Assembly (NCBI RefSeq): GCF_014212175.1
Contig: NZ_JACJVR010000080.1
Coordinates: 1 to 41,983, forward strand
Length of the DNA stretch: 41,983 nucleotides
Reading direction: 5' to 3'
DNA from: Cohnella xylanilytica
GTDB lineage: Bacteria > Bacillota > Bacilli > Paenibacillales > Paenibacillaceae
Below, one piece after another: positions 25,501 to 32,435 of this stretch (the stretch's first letter is position 1; each line of letters begins with the position of its first letter). A model generated the notes under the pieces. That model was not told where the DNA came from, did not search any database, and worked only from the letters and a program-made list of their open reading frames with translations. The translations under genes were made by a program, and so were the position numbers.

Positions 25501-25983
25501 GACAGCCTTGTCACCCGCGCCGAATTCGCGGCTCTGCTCGCGAGAGCGCTCGGCCTCGCCGGCGGCGGCGCCGCGCCCGCCCGCTTCGGCGACGTTCCGG
25601 ACGCGGCTTGGTACGCGTCCGACGTCTACGCGGCCGCCGGGCACGGCCTCGTCCAAGGCGACGCGGACGGCAGCTTCCGCCCGTCCGCGGACATCACCCG
25701 CGAGCAGATGGCGGTCCTGCTCGCGAGAAGCCTGCGGCTGGCGCCGGAGCGCGCTCCCGGCGCGGGCGCCACCCCCTTGTCCGCCAGCCGGCCGCTGTCC
25801 GGCTTCGCGGATGCCGACCGCGTCGCGCCTTGGGCCCGCGACGCGGTGGAGACGCTGCTCGCCTCCGGCGTCCTTACCGGACGCTCGTCCGGCTCGCTCG
25901 CGCCTCAAGGCTTCGCCACCCGCGCCGAAGCGGTCGTGCTGATCGCACGGACTTTGCAGGCGATGGAGCTGCTGAATAAATAG
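19522..25983 (+). CDS. SLH-anchored GH87 (alpha-1,3-glucanase/mycodextranase-like) multidomain protein
   Basis: A 2153-residue secreted enzyme. A signal peptide (to about residue 29, VYAAEA) is followed by seven ~141-residue repeats (42-~1040), each opening like YVRIKNQWKGTYLYE and closing like DWAQPSWGSALWQLE; they resemble ricin-type or fascin-like beta-trefoils. Then come a beta-sandwich (~1042-1166), a CBM35-like module (YVTYEAEHAATNGTRIGEDR, ~1172-1333) and a right-handed beta-helix (~1334-1694). The helix carries GH87 hallmarks: LRGAGMWYTKLRG, NTDGIHL, NSGDDSIALWSDP, GAGIAVSTRFNPVPFSGT. The acidic residues in NTDGI and SGDDS are the likely catalytic ones. A Gly/Ser/Pro linker, a ~220-residue domain and three SLH domains (from about 1962) end it. 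GH87 enzymes endo-cleave alpha-1,3-glucan or nigeran. ATG 19522 has GAGGAGG 7 bases upstream; 19507 lacks one. Confidence 0.87.
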   Translation: MSPIRKLLVVCLTISLLLTPLSVYAAEADGGSVGSAASDDASYVRIKNQWKGTYLYEADGQARYGFTAPNDPASQWLLVDAGDGLARIENRATGRSLDMASVIPPDKITAPLETTAATNDVVSALWRVREAAGQPGCVNVVSSEFATRLLNVQTQDGFAHANDWAQPSWGSALWQLEPASDLAPVRLVDQWKGNYLYEDGGKVKYGQPAMNDASSQWYVQELPNGHVRLQNRATGHFLNAQNVIASDRVTDPLESTEAAEDLLPAQWVLSESAEHPGYFGIAGADDPTRLLNVQSQDGYAHANNWAQPGWGSALWKLETASDAIPVRLKDQWKGKYLFEKDGIVQYGEPANADKSSWWLVENRGAGVTLRNVDTGRYAAGGSDPVATVDSPGEAGAIWAQVPAKDGNGGSVDGYYTFAMGGDSSALLNVQAQDGNAHANDWAQPAWGSAQWKLENPSETGGPEEPQSPYIRIRNDWLQLYLYEEDGIVKYGNAAPGDASSQWLVVDAEGGKRIQNRATGHFLNLEGVSGSRDAVRATELPEGSTRGDWVIEDYQGFKLIRLAGDAGENPTGPSYLNVENKLKVLQYGVVPRDWGSPKWEFIRVDEKEASYVRLKNGYRGTYLYEQDGIVKDGAPDAADPASHWLLKPGGQGTLIVNRATGHLVTNEHVASHEDPLQSLEIDPTWGSVQWTVESVEGTPKKVFRSVWKPDVIIHDEDNKGFAQASGIPADWGSAQWELEAAPKLPAELPDGFVRIQNRENGQYLYENSRNVVLYGTPDAKDATSHWSFAEAEDGKLHIANRATGNVLSIEHGRSYLETSAATAEAGGGAAEWTVESAPASGYILIRSAADGHEDEYVHAADGLGYAQYGLRSVESGAAQWKLEAAPDEAVVPPADDRDLNGETPALADPNFVRIVSAKTGQLLAERNGAIAFVQAGSNDRAAQWRVETYNGRKRLKNRSTGHYVSAAASGDSLVAVASGKELAAQWRVDDVLGYKTLANAAASGGLVVQTAGGTAPKLSAAATIKDAAAHWTFAPVAGDARYGAEEAFATGGVSLPAGAGARAAGFAAEGAQLQWSVYAATERTAKGSIAYRNASGSAKTLSLYVNGLKTGTVSFPAAAGSSGSVVRTDLALRAGMNTVALRFDEGDSGGIELGALTVADSVRGNARGATVPYVTYEAEHAATNGTRIGEDRAYGTFSAESSGREAVWLGEKGQYVEFRAAEAANFLNLRYIIPDSQDGTGQEATLSVYLNGEDRGDLVLSSKHSWVYGKYPFSNNPADGDARRFYDEAHRFVGDIPAGATVRLQKDEGDAADYYVLDLVELERAPSAFAKPAGYKSVVEFGAAPDDGKDDSAAFRAAITAAETEGFGLWIPEGEFELSGGPLEVRGVTLRGAGMWYTKLRGEGFMGVGSGVRAYDLAIDIGATGRHDERAESAFDGAFGTGSAIQNVWIEHAKAGIWTTLSGDLAVNTDGIHLSTGTRNSLVEQSTIRNSGDDSIALWSDPREGTTPEQARTENNAIRFNTVQLPWLADNVAVFGGKDNRVTDNVLADTMGFGAGIAVSTRFNPVPFSGTTRVERNTLLRTGGREANWNQDFGAIWLFTGDKPIDADIVIADNEALDSTFQGLYVSGPNPINASGEHKVTIRNLVIDGTGTWGLNVANGVAGSVELVNALVRNTKVGRSFSTMGDSFKFNVVEGCQDCGGGGEEPGQGPGPGTGSGSGPGTGSGSNPDSGSGSGSAEKPTDLVAENDKALADAVAASAERIVVKADEDAGEGVASFTAGALREAARALPTAMLAVEYRNASFELPLKAAAADMFKLTGAGEAGSNAVLRLSISPVEGAKLQPLASRLGEGLSLVSSEDSKGSKGSKGAKGAEGSVYRIRAVLSDGDKATEISHFESFQPSLTLALNGELEERETVALAYEEATSVFRPVPALIDPRDGRSVVAIRSLTTGTFLLAHAEPKTFADVAGHWARRDIELLASKRIANGLTADRFAPDSLVTRAEFAALLARALGLAGGGAAPARFGDVPDAAWYASDVYAAAGHGLVQGDADGSFRPSADITREQMAVLLARSLRLAPERAPGAGATPLSASRPLSGFADADRVAPWARDAVETLLASGVLTGRSSGSLAPQGFATRAEAVVLIARTLQAMELLNK
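19645..22640 (+). repeat. Seven intragenic repeats of ~423 bp encoding beta-trefoil-like units
   Basis: Units begin near 19645, 20070, 20492, 20924, 21348, 21769 and 22246, giving a period of about 141 codons except a longer last step. The first three share closely similar DNA at their ends (the HANDWAQP..WGSA segment), suggesting recent duplication. Units 5-7 are more diverged. Confidence 0.75.
24640..24730 (+). repeat. Gly/Ser/Pro linker microsatellite
   Basis: Degenerate 6-base units such as GGTTCG and GGAACG encode the GPGTGSGSGPGTGSGS linker between the catalytic helix and the C-terminal domains. Length may vary between strains by slippage. Confidence 0.7.
25096..25140 (+). repeat. 9-bp tandem repeat (KGS units) in the GH87 gene
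   Basis: Five 9-base units, the first three nearly identical (TCGAAAGGC), encode SKGSKGSKGAKGAEG. It is an in-frame, lysine-rich loop in the domain before the SLH repeats. Confidence 0.75.
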
Positions 25984-25990
25984 CAAACAA

Positions 25991-26030
25991 AGAGAGAACC
26001 GACCCCCGGATGGGACGGTTCTCTCTTTTT
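25991..26030. terminator. Bidirectional intrinsic terminator between GH87 and receptor genes
   Basis: AGAGAGAACCG (25991-26001) pairs with CGGTTCTCTCT (26016-26026), followed by TTTTT on the plus strand. On the minus strand it is followed by TTTGTTTG, so it may also stop the convergent receptor transcript. Confidence 0.85.
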
Positions 26031-26168
26031 GCAATGGCCGCCTTCGAAAAATTCCAAGGGGGCCGGCCGAAAGAGAGGAACGAGGGTGCCCACATCCACC
26101 ATATAAGAGAGAGGCAAACTCTTAACCATCTTAGATGAAATAAGCGTTAGGCCCTTCTCTTTTTCACC

Positions 26169-27857
26169 CTAAACCTTGAACCGCTCGATCAGCGTCTGAA
26201 GCTCTTCGGCCATCTTGGACAGATGGGCGGCGGACGCGGCGATCTCCTCTATGGAAGCCAGCTGCTCTTCCGTGGCGGAAGCCATCGATTGAACGCCTTG
26301 GGCCGCCGACTCGGCGATCGCGGCTATCTCCTCGATAGAATCGACCGCCTGCCCGGTTCCTTCCGCCAAGTATCCGGCCTCCTCCGACACGTCCCGGATC
26401 TGGGAAGACGCCTCCACGACGATGCTCCGGATGTCCGCAAACGTTCGTCCCGCCTCCGTCACGATCTCGATCCCCTGGGCGACCTCCCGGGAAGCGACGT
26501 CCATCGTCCGCACCGCATGAACCGTCTCCTCCTGAATGGACCGGATCACATGCGAGATGTCCTTGGCCGAGCTCTCCGACTGCTCCGCCAGCTTCCTCAC
26601 TTCGGCGGCGACGACGGCGAATCCCGCCCCTTGTTCGCCGGCTCTCGCGGCTTCGATCGAGGCGTTGAGCGCCAGCAGATTCGTCTGGGAAGCGATGCCC
26701 GCGATGATGTCCGAGATTCGATTCACTTCGTCCGACCTCGCATTCAATCCTCGAATCGCCTGCGTCAACCGCTCCATGAACGAATGAATCTCCTGCATTT
26801 GGTTCGCCGCCAGGCGGATCGTCCGGTTCCCCTGTTCGGCCCGATCCGAAGCGGAAGCGGCCGTAGCCGAAACGAGTTCCGCCCGGGAAGCGATCCGCCG
26901 TATGTCGTCCGCCAGTTCTCGGATCGCGCCCGAGCCGGCGCTGACCCGCACGGTTTGCCGTTCGGCCCCGGCCGCGAGCTGCTGCGACGCCGCGGCTATC
27001 TGGTCGGTCGCCGATCCGCTCTGCTCGGCGCTTGCGGACAGCTGCTGCGAAGCGGCCGCGACGGTCGTCGAAGCTTCCGCTACGCTTCGGATGAGCGTCG
27101 ACAAGCTGATCTTCATTCGATCGATTCCGGCTCCCAGCTCCCCGAGCTCGTCCCGCCTTCGAAGGAGGAGAGGCTCGGCGGTCAAGTCTCCGGCGGCTAC
27201 TCGACCCACTTGGCCGGAGATCTTCCGAATCGGCGCCGCAACGGATCTTCCCAACAACCATCCGACGCTTGCCGCCAACAGCGTAAAGAGAGCGGCGACG
27301 CCGATAAGAATCCATCGGGAACGGCTATACAGCCGCTCGCTGTCCTCGTCGATGACGCTGATATTCTCCTCATTGGCGGCCAGAAGCTGGCGAATGTTCT
27401 CCGAGGCCTTCCCGAACGGAACGCCGCCTTTGTTGAGCCCCTCGCTTGCCTCATCGTAGAGGCCGCTTCGGACGAGCTGAATATTCCGCTTCACGATGGC
27501 GGTAAAGTCGGTCCAATTCTTACGGAAGCTCTCGAACAGCTGCCGCTCGTCGGACCCCGGCTTCATGGCCGCGTATTCGTCCATCATCTTCCGAATATCG
27601 GACAGATTGCGTTCCGCGGCGTCGACGAATTTCGGGTCTTTGTTTTTGACCGCGGTAAGCATGTTCACGCGGGTGTTCTCCGCCAAGGAACCGATCTTCC
27701 CCAATTGCGCGGTAGGCTTCAGCCCTTCGCCGATAACGGAGTTCACATGATCGTTCATGGTCTTCAAGGAGACGACGGCATAAGTCCCCAGAGCGAGCAT
27801 GAGCAGCGACACCGTCAAAAACGAACCGATCATTTTACCCGACAGCTTCCACTTCAT
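26169..27857 (-). CDS. Methyl-accepting chemotaxis protein with four-helix-bundle sensor
   Basis: A 562-residue chemoreceptor. The first membrane helix (MIGSFLTVSLLMLALGTYAV) and a ~160-residue all-helical extracellular domain (4HB_MCP type; KPTAQLGKIGSLAENTRVNM) are followed by a second helix (ILIGVAALFTLLAASVGWLL). Then come HAMP (PIRKISGQVGRVAAGDLTAE) and the signalling coiled coil. The tip TNLLALNASIEAARAGEQGA and VVAAEVRKLAEQSESSAKDI are complete. The ATG at 27857 has GGGGAG about 8 bases upstream. A perfect-spacing sigma-A promoter is visible. It lies between the GH87 gene and RNase H; sensing of glucan breakdown products is possible but unsupported by sequence. Confidence 0.93.
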   Translation of the reverse strand: MKWKLSGKMIGSFLTVSLLMLALGTYAVVSLKTMNDHVNSVIGEGLKPTAQLGKIGSLAENTRVNMLTAVKNKDPKFVDAAERNLSDIRKMMDEYAAMKPGSDERQLFESFRKNWTDFTAIVKRNIQLVRSGLYDEASEGLNKGGVPFGKASENIRQLLAANEENISVIDEDSERLYSRSRWILIGVAALFTLLAASVGWLLGRSVAAPIRKISGQVGRVAAGDLTAEPLLLRRRDELGELGAGIDRMKISLSTLIRSVAEASTTVAAASQQLSASAEQSGSATDQIAAASQQLAAGAERQTVRVSAGSGAIRELADDIRRIASRAELVSATAASASDRAEQGNRTIRLAANQMQEIHSFMERLTQAIRGLNARSDEVNRISDIIAGIASQTNLLALNASIEAARAGEQGAGFAVVAAEVRKLAEQSESSAKDISHVIRSIQEETVHAVRTMDVASREVAQGIEIVTEAGRTFADIRSIVVEASSQIRDVSEEAGYLAEGTGQAVDSIEEIAAIAESAAQGVQSMASATEEQLASIEEIAASAAHLSKMAEELQTLIERFKV

Positions 27858-27938
27858 CGTTTTTCTCCCCCGTGATCATCTCTGTTTAGAAACTTGAAAT
27901 AGGTAAATATATCTAACATAACGTTGGGAATTAGGACC

Positions 27939-27967
27939 ATTATAGGGATTGGAGGCGAACATTTCAA
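27939..27967 (-). promoter_or_regulatory. Sigma-A promoter of the second chemotaxis receptor
   Basis: On the minus strand TTGAAA (27962-27967) and TATAAT (27939-27944) are exactly 17 bases apart. This gives a ~75-base leader. Unlike the first receptor, this one appears to use the housekeeping sigma factor. Confidence 0.7.
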
Positions 27968-28122
27968 TGAGATTTCGTTCCAAATATAAGTTTTTAGGCA
28001 TAAAAATCGAATTATATGTCATATAACATGCCGCAATGAGAAGGGGAAAGCGCTCGGCCGCCGGCTATGCTAAAATAGGAAAAAGATAAAAGAGACGCAG
28101 CAAAAAGGAGAACGCCGATACG

Positions 28123-28785
28123 ATGGCAAGCAAATATTACGTAGTCTGGGTCGGGGCGACTCCCGGCGTGTACGCCAGCTGGCCGGCCTGTCAGGCGCAG
28201 GTGAACGGCATCGTCGACGCCAAGTACAAGTCGTTCCCGACGCGCGAGGAAGCGGAGAAGGCCTACAAGGAAGGCTGGAAAAAGCACTGGGGCCAAGGCA
28301 AGAAGCCGGCCGCCGGCGCTTCGGCCGGCTTCAAGGCCGCTTCGGCGAAGACGGCTTCGTCCGCGGCCTCCAAGCAGGAGATCGACTACGACAGCATCTC
28401 CGTCGACGTCGGAACGAGAGGCAACCCGGGCCCGGTCGAGTACAAGGGCGTCGATACCCGGACAGGCGAGGTGCTTTTCGAGCGGGGGCCGATCCCGAAC
28501 GGAACGAACAACCTCGGCGAGTTCCTGGCCATCGTGCACGCGCTCGCCTACTTGAAGCAGAAGGGCAGCGCGAAGACGGTGTACAGCGATTCCCGGACCG
28601 CGCTCAAGTGGGTGAAGACGAAGACGGTCGCGACCACGCTCGAGCGAAGCGAGAAGACGAAGGAGATCTGGGCCCTCGTGGACCGCGCCGTGAACTGGCT
28701 GAAGACGAACACGTATCCGAACAAGGTGCTGAAGTGGGAGACGGAGGAATGGGGCGAGATCAAGGCGGACTACGGCCGCAAGTAG
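28123..28785 (+). CDS. Viroplasmin-domain RNase H-like protein
   Basis: A 220-residue protein. Residues 1-46 form a caulimovirus-viroplasmin RNA/DNA-hybrid-binding domain (YYVVWVGATPGVYASWPACQ). After an Ala/Lys/Ser linker comes an RNase HI fold (from ~88): VDVGTRGNPGPVEYKG supplies the first Asp, NNLGEFLAIVHALAYL the Glu, YSDSRTALKWV the second Asp, and the tail KADYGRK the last acidic residue. So the catalytic set looks complete. It should cut RNA in RNA-DNA hybrids. ATG at 28123 has AAAAGGAG 11 bases upstream. Single gene with its own terminator. Confidence 0.9.
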   Translation: MASKYYVVWVGATPGVYASWPACQAQVNGIVDAKYKSFPTREEAEKAYKEGWKKHWGQGKKPAAGASAGFKAASAKTASSAASKQEIDYDSISVDVGTRGNPGPVEYKGVDTRTGEVLFERGPIPNGTNNLGEFLAIVHALAYLKQKGSAKTVYSDSRTALKWVKTKTVATTLERSEKTKEIWALVDRAVNWLKTNTYPNKVLKWETEEWGEIKADYGRK

Positions 28786-28886
28786 CGGCCTCGACCTCCG
28801 TGCGCTCCGACCATTCTCGGCCATATACAGTCGAAGCACTCCCGAAATGAACCGAGCGGCAACGCCGCCGAACGCCGCCCCGATAA

Positions 28887-28930
28887 GGACGATCCCGAAC
28901 CGCGAGAGCGCGGCAGGATCGTCCTTTCTT
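28887..28930 (+). terminator. Intrinsic terminator after the RNase H gene
   Basis: GGACGATCC (28887-28895) pairs with GGATCGTCC (28916-28924) with extra pairing inside, followed by TTTCTTCT. Confidence 0.8.
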
Positions 28931-28949
28931 CTATCCTTTTGCGAGAACG

Positions 28950-28981
28950 AGGTCACGATATTTGCCTTCCAGGTCACGATA
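28950..28981 (+). promoter_or_regulatory. Direct-repeat operator upstream of the binding-protein/YesMN operon
   Basis: AGGTCACGATA occurs at 28950-28960 and again at 28971-28981, an exact 11-bp repeat with 21-bp start-to-start distance, two helical turns. AraC-type regulators bind direct repeats with this geometry. The operon encodes an AraC-type response regulator, so autoregulation is likely. Confidence 0.6.
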
Positions 28982-29058
28982 GTGGTAGTCCGGCGGACGG
29001 AGATCGGGTTATGATGAAGAATCGGAACTTCCTGACGGAGAAGGGGAGCGGCGGCAGC

Positions 29059-30609
29059 ATGGGACGGACCAAGAAGAAAGCGATTGCATGGACGGCGTCG
29101 GTCGCGGGCGCCTTGATCGTCGCGGGCCTCGGATGGGCGCTCGGAGCAGCGGACCGATCCGCAGTCGACAAGCCACACAACCGCGAAGCCTCGATCCAGT
29201 CGGAGAAGGACGCGGGCTTGGACCGGATCGTCATGGTTTTCCCGGCGGGCAGCGTGCCGAAGGATCTTCCGCTCGTCGAAGACGTGATGAACAAGTACCT
29301 GAAGAAGAAGATCGGCGCCGTCGTCGACTTGAGGCCGATCGATCTCGGGGGCTGGTGGGACAAGACGGGGCTCATGTTCGCTTCGAACGAACAGATCGAC
29401 CTGATGTTCACGGCGGGCTGGATGCGCTACGGAGACGAGGTGGCGAAGGGCCGCTTCATTCCGCTCGACGACCTGCTCGAACGTTACGGCGCGGGCATCC
29501 GCTCCATGCTGAACCCGTCGATCGTCGAAGCGGGCAAGATCAACGACCACATCTACGGGATCGTCGCCAACAAGGAGTTCGCGTCCAGCAAGGGGCTCGT
29601 TATGCGCAAGGATCTCGTGGAGAAATACGGCATCGACCTGTCGAAAATCAAGAAGCTGTCGGACATGACGGAAGCGTACCGCACGATCAAGCGGAACGAG
29701 CCCGGCATCGCGCCTCTGCAGGCGAAGTCGGATCGCAGCCCGTTTATTTTCATGACGCAGAACGGCTCCTTCGACATGCTCGGGGAAGGTCCGGGCGTGC
29801 TGGAGAGGGCCGGCGACTCCACGAAGGTCGTCAACATGGCGGAGACCTCCGTCTACATGGAGTACGCGAAGCTGATGTACGAATGGAACCGGCTGGGCTT
29901 CTTCAACGCCGACGCGACGACGACGCAGGACAGCGAGTACGAGGCGGTCAAGGCGGGCCAAGCGTTCTCCTACGCCGAATCCCTCAAGCCCGGCTTCGAC
30001 ATTCAGGCGTCCCGGGACACCGGCATGCCGATGGCGATGGTGGAGCTGACCCGGCCGTACACGACGACGGCGGATACGACGAGCGCGATGTTCGGCATCA
30101 CGAAGAACGCCAAGCATCCGGAGAAGGCGATGCGGCTGCTCGACCTGCTCTATACCGACCCGTATCTGCTCAACCTCCTCGATTGGGGCATCGAAGGAAT
30201 CCATTACGTGAAGACGGCCGACAACCTGATCGCCTACCCCGACGGCGTCGACGCCCGCACGGTCGGCTACAACCTGAACGAGCCGTGGATGTTCGGCAAC
30301 CAGTTCAACTCCTATCTGTGGGCGAACGAGGATCCGAACCTGTGGGTGGAGTATCGGAGCTTCAACGAGAAGGCGGACAAGTCGAAGGCGCTCGGCTTCG
30401 TGTTCAACCCGGCGAAGGTGAAGAACGAGATCGCGGCGTGCAACCTGGTCGAGAAGGAGTTCGCGCCGGCGATCAACACCGGGGCGATGGACCCGGAGCT
30501 CATCATCCCGAAGTACGTCGAGAAGCTGAAGGCCGCGGGAGCGGACAAAATCATCCGAGAGAAGCAGCGCCAGCTCGATGAATGGCTGGCCCGGGGAGGC
30601 GGCCGATGA
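29059..30609 (+). CDS. Extracellular solute-binding protein (DUF3502-type), sensor-associated
   Basis: A 516-residue exported binding protein. The N-terminus GRTKKKAIAWTASVAGALIV is a signal or uncleaved anchor and has no lipobox Cys, unusual for this group. The binding fold runs from about residue 55 to 420 (IVMVFPAGSVPKDLPLVEDV). The end FNPAKVKNEIAACNLVEKEF ... GAMDPELIIPKYVEKLKAAG is the DUF3502 signature found in LplA-like polysaccharide/oligosaccharide binding proteins of Paenibacillus. No permease follows; instead its stop overlaps the start of a YesM kinase (ATGA at 30606-30609). It may present a sugar ligand to the kinase. ATG 29059 has AAGGGGAG at 10 bases; ATG 29011 is an alternative. 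Confidence 0.85.
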   Translation: MGRTKKKAIAWTASVAGALIVAGLGWALGAADRSAVDKPHNREASIQSEKDAGLDRIVMVFPAGSVPKDLPLVEDVMNKYLKKKIGAVVDLRPIDLGGWWDKTGLMFASNEQIDLMFTAGWMRYGDEVAKGRFIPLDDLLERYGAGIRSMLNPSIVEAGKINDHIYGIVANKEFASSKGLVMRKDLVEKYGIDLSKIKKLSDMTEAYRTIKRNEPGIAPLQAKSDRSPFIFMTQNGSFDMLGEGPGVLERAGDSTKVVNMAETSVYMEYAKLMYEWNRLGFFNADATTTQDSEYEAVKAGQAFSYAESLKPGFDIQASRDTGMPMAMVELTRPYTTTADTTSAMFGITKNAKHPEKAMRLLDLLYTDPYLLNLLDWGIEGIHYVKTADNLIAYPDGVDARTVGYNLNEPWMFGNQFNSYLWANEDPNLWVEYRSFNEKADKSKALGFVFNPAKVKNEIAACNLVEKEFAPAINTGAMDPELIIPKYVEKLKAAGADKIIREKQRQLDEWLARGGGR

Positions 30610-32348
30610 AGCAGGCGACGCTCCGCTCCAGGCTCGTTCTCGGCTTCTGCCTCGTCACCGTTCCGCTCGTCGTCCTCGTGCTGTGGAACAACCTGTACGC
30701 CACGAAGGTCGTCCATTCGCAGGTCGCCCAATCGAACCAGAACCTGCTCACGATGTACGTGAACGATATGGACAAGGCGCTGAAGGAGACCGAGAATTAC
30801 CTGTACAAAACCGCCGAGCAAGACCAGGCCGTCCTCTCGCTCGGCCAGTATCCGCGCGACAGCTGGGAGTATTACCTGGCGAAGACGCAGACGGTGAACG
30901 GGCTGTTCCTCAACACGAACTATTACGAGGCCGCGGACGTCCTGTTCGCCTACAGCGCGCCCTACGGGGATCTGTTCGTCGCCCCGCAGCAGTCCGTCTC
31001 CTACGAACGCAAGCATGCCATCGAGGACAAGCTCGCCGGGCTTTTTCGCGGGGAGCCGGAAGGGAGCCCTTTTTACGCGCGGTGGAACGTCGTCGAGCTG
31101 GACGGTCAATACGGCCTTCTCCGCGTCGTCGACACGAACTATCGGTCGAGGGTCGGCGCGTGGGTCGACCTGAACCGGCTGATGCAGCCGCTTCATCTGC
31201 TCACCCGGGACGGGAAGGGAGAAGCGGTGCTGCTGGACAAGGAGGGGAGGCCGATCTCCGGCGCGGACGGGGACTTGAAGGAGAAGCTCGCGAAGCTGGA
31301 ACCGAAGGCGGAACGGGACGACCCCGGCGCGGCCGCCTATAATATCGTGAAGCTGGGTCAGAGATACTTGCTCGTCGGCCGGCAATCCGGCGCGGCGGAC
31401 ATGAGCCTGCTGCTCCTGCTGCCGGAGTCGAGCCTGCTCGAGCGCCTGCCGTACTTCCGGATTCTCACCTACTGGGTTCCCGGCGCGGCGGCCGTTCTGC
31501 TGATCGTTTATTTGATTTTCCTGCAGCGTTCGATCGTCCGTCCCATTCATCGGCTCATCCGGGGGATGAGGAGGGTTCGGTCCGGCGACCTGAGCGCGCG
31601 GCTCGAAGACGGCAAGCTCGTCGAATTCGTCACGATCAGCGAGACGTTTAACGGCATGGCGACCCAGATCGAACATTTGAAAATCGATATTTACGAGGAG
31701 CAGATCCGCACGCAGAAGGCGGAGCTGAAGCATCTGCAGGCGCAGATTCATCCGCACTTCTTCATGAATTCGCTCAACATCGTCTACCATCTGGCGCAGA
31801 TTCGCAGCTACGACATCATCCAGAGCCTCGCGCTTCATCTCGTCCGCTACTTCCGGTATGCGACCCGGACGCAGGTCGGCTCGCTGACGATGAAGGAAGA
31901 GATGGACCATATTCGCGACTACCTGTCCATCCAGAAATACCGCTTCCCCGAGGCGATGGAATTCGCCATCGAGGTCGATCCGGCGCTCGAGGGGTTCGAG
32001 CTGCCGCCGCTGACGGTGCAGCCGCTCGTCGAGAACGCGATGGTGCACGGGTTCACGTATCGCGGCGATTCCGCATTCCGGATCGCCATTCGCGTGTTTT
32101 CGGAGTCGGAGGAGGCGGGGGCTCCGGTCTGCATCGAGGTGGCGGACAACGGCAAGGGATTCGCGGAAGATCGGATCGACGCGCTGCGCGAGAGGGTGCA
32201 CGCGGCGGAGCCGGACGACGGGCACGTCGGGCTGTGGAACGTCGTTCGGCGGTGCCGGCTTTATTACAAGGAGAACGTCAAGATGAGCTTCGGGGCGTCG
32301 GAGCCCGCGGGGGCGAAGGTGACGCTGTATCTGCCTCGCAAGTCGTGA
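30606..32348 (+). CDS. YesM-type sensor histidine kinase
   Basis: A 580-residue membrane kinase. TM1 is near residues 10-32 (LVLGFCLVTVPLVVLVLWNN), followed by a ~260-residue extracellular sensor. TM2 is near 295-318 (GAAAVLLIVYLIFLQRSIVR), then HAMP. The phosphorylation block AQIHPHFFMNSLNIVYHLAQ differs slightly from the usual QINPHFLYN. The ATPase boxes are LTVQPLVENAMVHGF and VADNGKGF, all present. It should phosphorylate the next gene's product. ATG 30606 overlaps the binding-protein stop and has GGGGAGG 6 bases upstream, so the two are made in fixed ratio. Confidence 0.92.
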   Translation: MKQATLRSRLVLGFCLVTVPLVVLVLWNNLYATKVVHSQVAQSNQNLLTMYVNDMDKALKETENYLYKTAEQDQAVLSLGQYPRDSWEYYLAKTQTVNGLFLNTNYYEAADVLFAYSAPYGDLFVAPQQSVSYERKHAIEDKLAGLFRGEPEGSPFYARWNVVELDGQYGLLRVVDTNYRSRVGAWVDLNRLMQPLHLLTRDGKGEAVLLDKEGRPISGADGDLKEKLAKLEPKAERDDPGAAAYNIVKLGQRYLLVGRQSGAADMSLLLLLPESSLLERLPYFRILTYWVPGAAAVLLIVYLIFLQRSIVRPIHRLIRGMRRVRSGDLSARLEDGKLVEFVTISETFNGMATQIEHLKIDIYEEQIRTQKAELKHLQAQIHPHFFMNSLNIVYHLAQIRSYDIIQSLALHLVRYFRYATRTQVGSLTMKEEMDHIRDYLSIQKYRFPEAMEFAIEVDPALEGFELPPLTVQPLVENAMVHGFTYRGDSAFRIAIRVFSESEEAGAPVCIEVADNGKGFAEDRIDALRERVHAAEPDDGHVGLWNVVRRCRLYYKENVKMSFGASEPAGAKVTLYLPRKS

Positions 32349-32435
32349 CCGTTAGGGAGCTGAGGACGAGGCGGAACCGCTAGAGGCGAATCGACAGCGA
32401 ATCGACAGGATAAAGGACAAAAGGCGGGGACATCG

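Noticed and set aside
28042..28055. cre-like sequence (GGAAAGCGCTCGGC) upstream of the RNase H gene
   Set aside because: Only about 10 of 14 consensus positions fit and the right half is poor; no catabolite gene follows.
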